Of a stretch of DNA of 5,134 bases, positions 4,978-5,134 are shown one piece after another. The notes under the pieces were generated by a model. The model was given only the letters and a program-made list of their open reading frames with translations, was not told the DNA's origin and ran no database searches. The position numbers and the translations under genes are program-made. Location: the NCBI GenBank assembly GCA_937900305.1, contig CALCCV010000674.1, positions 1 to 5,134 on the forward strand, written 5' to 3'. This DNA comes from an uncultured Pseudobdellovibrionaceae bacterium (GTDB taxonomy: Bacteria > Bdellovibrionota > Bdellovibrionia > Bdellovibrionales > Bdellovibrionaceae). Numbering within the stretch: the first letter of the stretch is position 1; the number at the start of each line of letters is the position of its first letter.

Positions 4978-5134
4978 AAGTTAAAAAATTTCATCGTTCA
5001 CAGTAATTTTAGTATCCTTTTTTTATTCATTTTTTATTTCAAATGCTTTAAATATTCTGAAAGTTCTGATATTTTTATGATAAAAATATGATTGTCTGCA
5101 AACACTAGGACAGCCATTAAAGGCAATAGCAGAA
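4978..5134. other. AT-rich intergenic leader upstream of the HIT gene, no gene seen
   Basis: This 157-bp stretch is much richer in A and T than its surroundings, with long T runs on the plus strand. Reading frames here are only a few codons long. It should contain the promoter of the HIT-rhomboid operon. The best pair found on the minus strand is TTGCAG (5101-5096) with CATAAA (5079-5074), 16 bases apart; the -10 fits fairly and the -35 poorly. The putative -10 lies inside the inverted repeat at 5069-5089. A loose palindrome GCC-ATTAAA-GGC lies at 5113-5124. Confidence 0.5.
5069..5089. repeat. Perfect AT-only inverted repeat, 9-3-9
   Basis: ATATTTTTA and TAAAAATAT are exact inverse complements around TGA. 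It is the longest perfect inverted repeat noticed in the window, and lies about 90 bp upstream of the HIT gene, overlapping the best -10 candidate. It could be an operator, a curved or easily melted upstream element, or the weak end hairpin of a gene beyond the window. With no G-C pair it would be a poor RNA hairpin. Confidence 0.55.

Noticed and set aside
5010..5031. Tiny minus-strand frame beginning ATGAATAAAAAAAGG
   Set aside because: It stops after about ten codons in AT-rich DNA. A leader peptide is conceivable, but nothing such as repeated codons or alternative hairpins supports it.
1..5134. CRISPR array, insertion sequence, toxin-antitoxin or phage-defence locus
   Set aside because: There is no spaced repeat series, transposase, terminal inverted repeat pair or recognisable defence domain. 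The six genes fall into known or small unknown families.

Overview
The window looks like chromosomal DNA of a flagellated, Gram-negative bacterium. It holds a FliL-type flagellar protein, a periplasmic murein L,D-transpeptidase-fold enzyme, an exported M16 zinc peptidase and a rhomboid protease. The mix of families, moderate GC and use of TTG starts suggest a member of the Bdellovibrionota (Bdellovibrio and relatives). That placement rests on family resemblance and memory, not on a search, and is moderate to low confidence. No mobile element, CRISPR array, rRNA or tRNA was seen.

Layout. Positions 1-1241 (minus) carry the first 413 codons of an M16 zinc peptidase with an export signal; its C-terminus lies beyond the window. 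Just upstream, 1348-1857 (minus) encodes an orphan FliL that probably starts at a TTG. The interval 1858-1992 is a divergent promoter region with two inverted repeats and a FliA (sigma-28)-like promoter aimed at fliL. On the plus strand, 1993-3246 encodes a 417-residue protein with a YkuD-fold catalytic domain followed by an NTF2-like domain, the architecture of Csd6 (Helicobacter) and Pgp2 (Campylobacter). It converges on a leftward block: a HIT-family nucleotide phosphorylase/hydrolase (4399-4977), a rhomboid serine protease (3625-4377) 21 bp after it, and a 64-aa protein of unknown function (3319-3513). That block ends at a probable weak intrinsic terminator (3276-3295). The last 157 bp (4978-5134) are AT-rich, with no gene but a perfect AT-only inverted repeat.

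How the genes may work together. The L,D-transpeptidase-fold protein and M16 peptidase act in the envelope, FliL sits at the flagellar basal body, and rhomboid cleaves membrane proteins. HIT and rhomboid are likely co-transcribed, but no shared pathway is evident. Most of this is ordinary housekeeping or envelope gene content. The points most worth a second look are the Csd6/Pgp2-like protein with its SRGC active site and long pre-signal N-terminus, the FliA-like site in front of an orphan fliL, and the small unknown protein.
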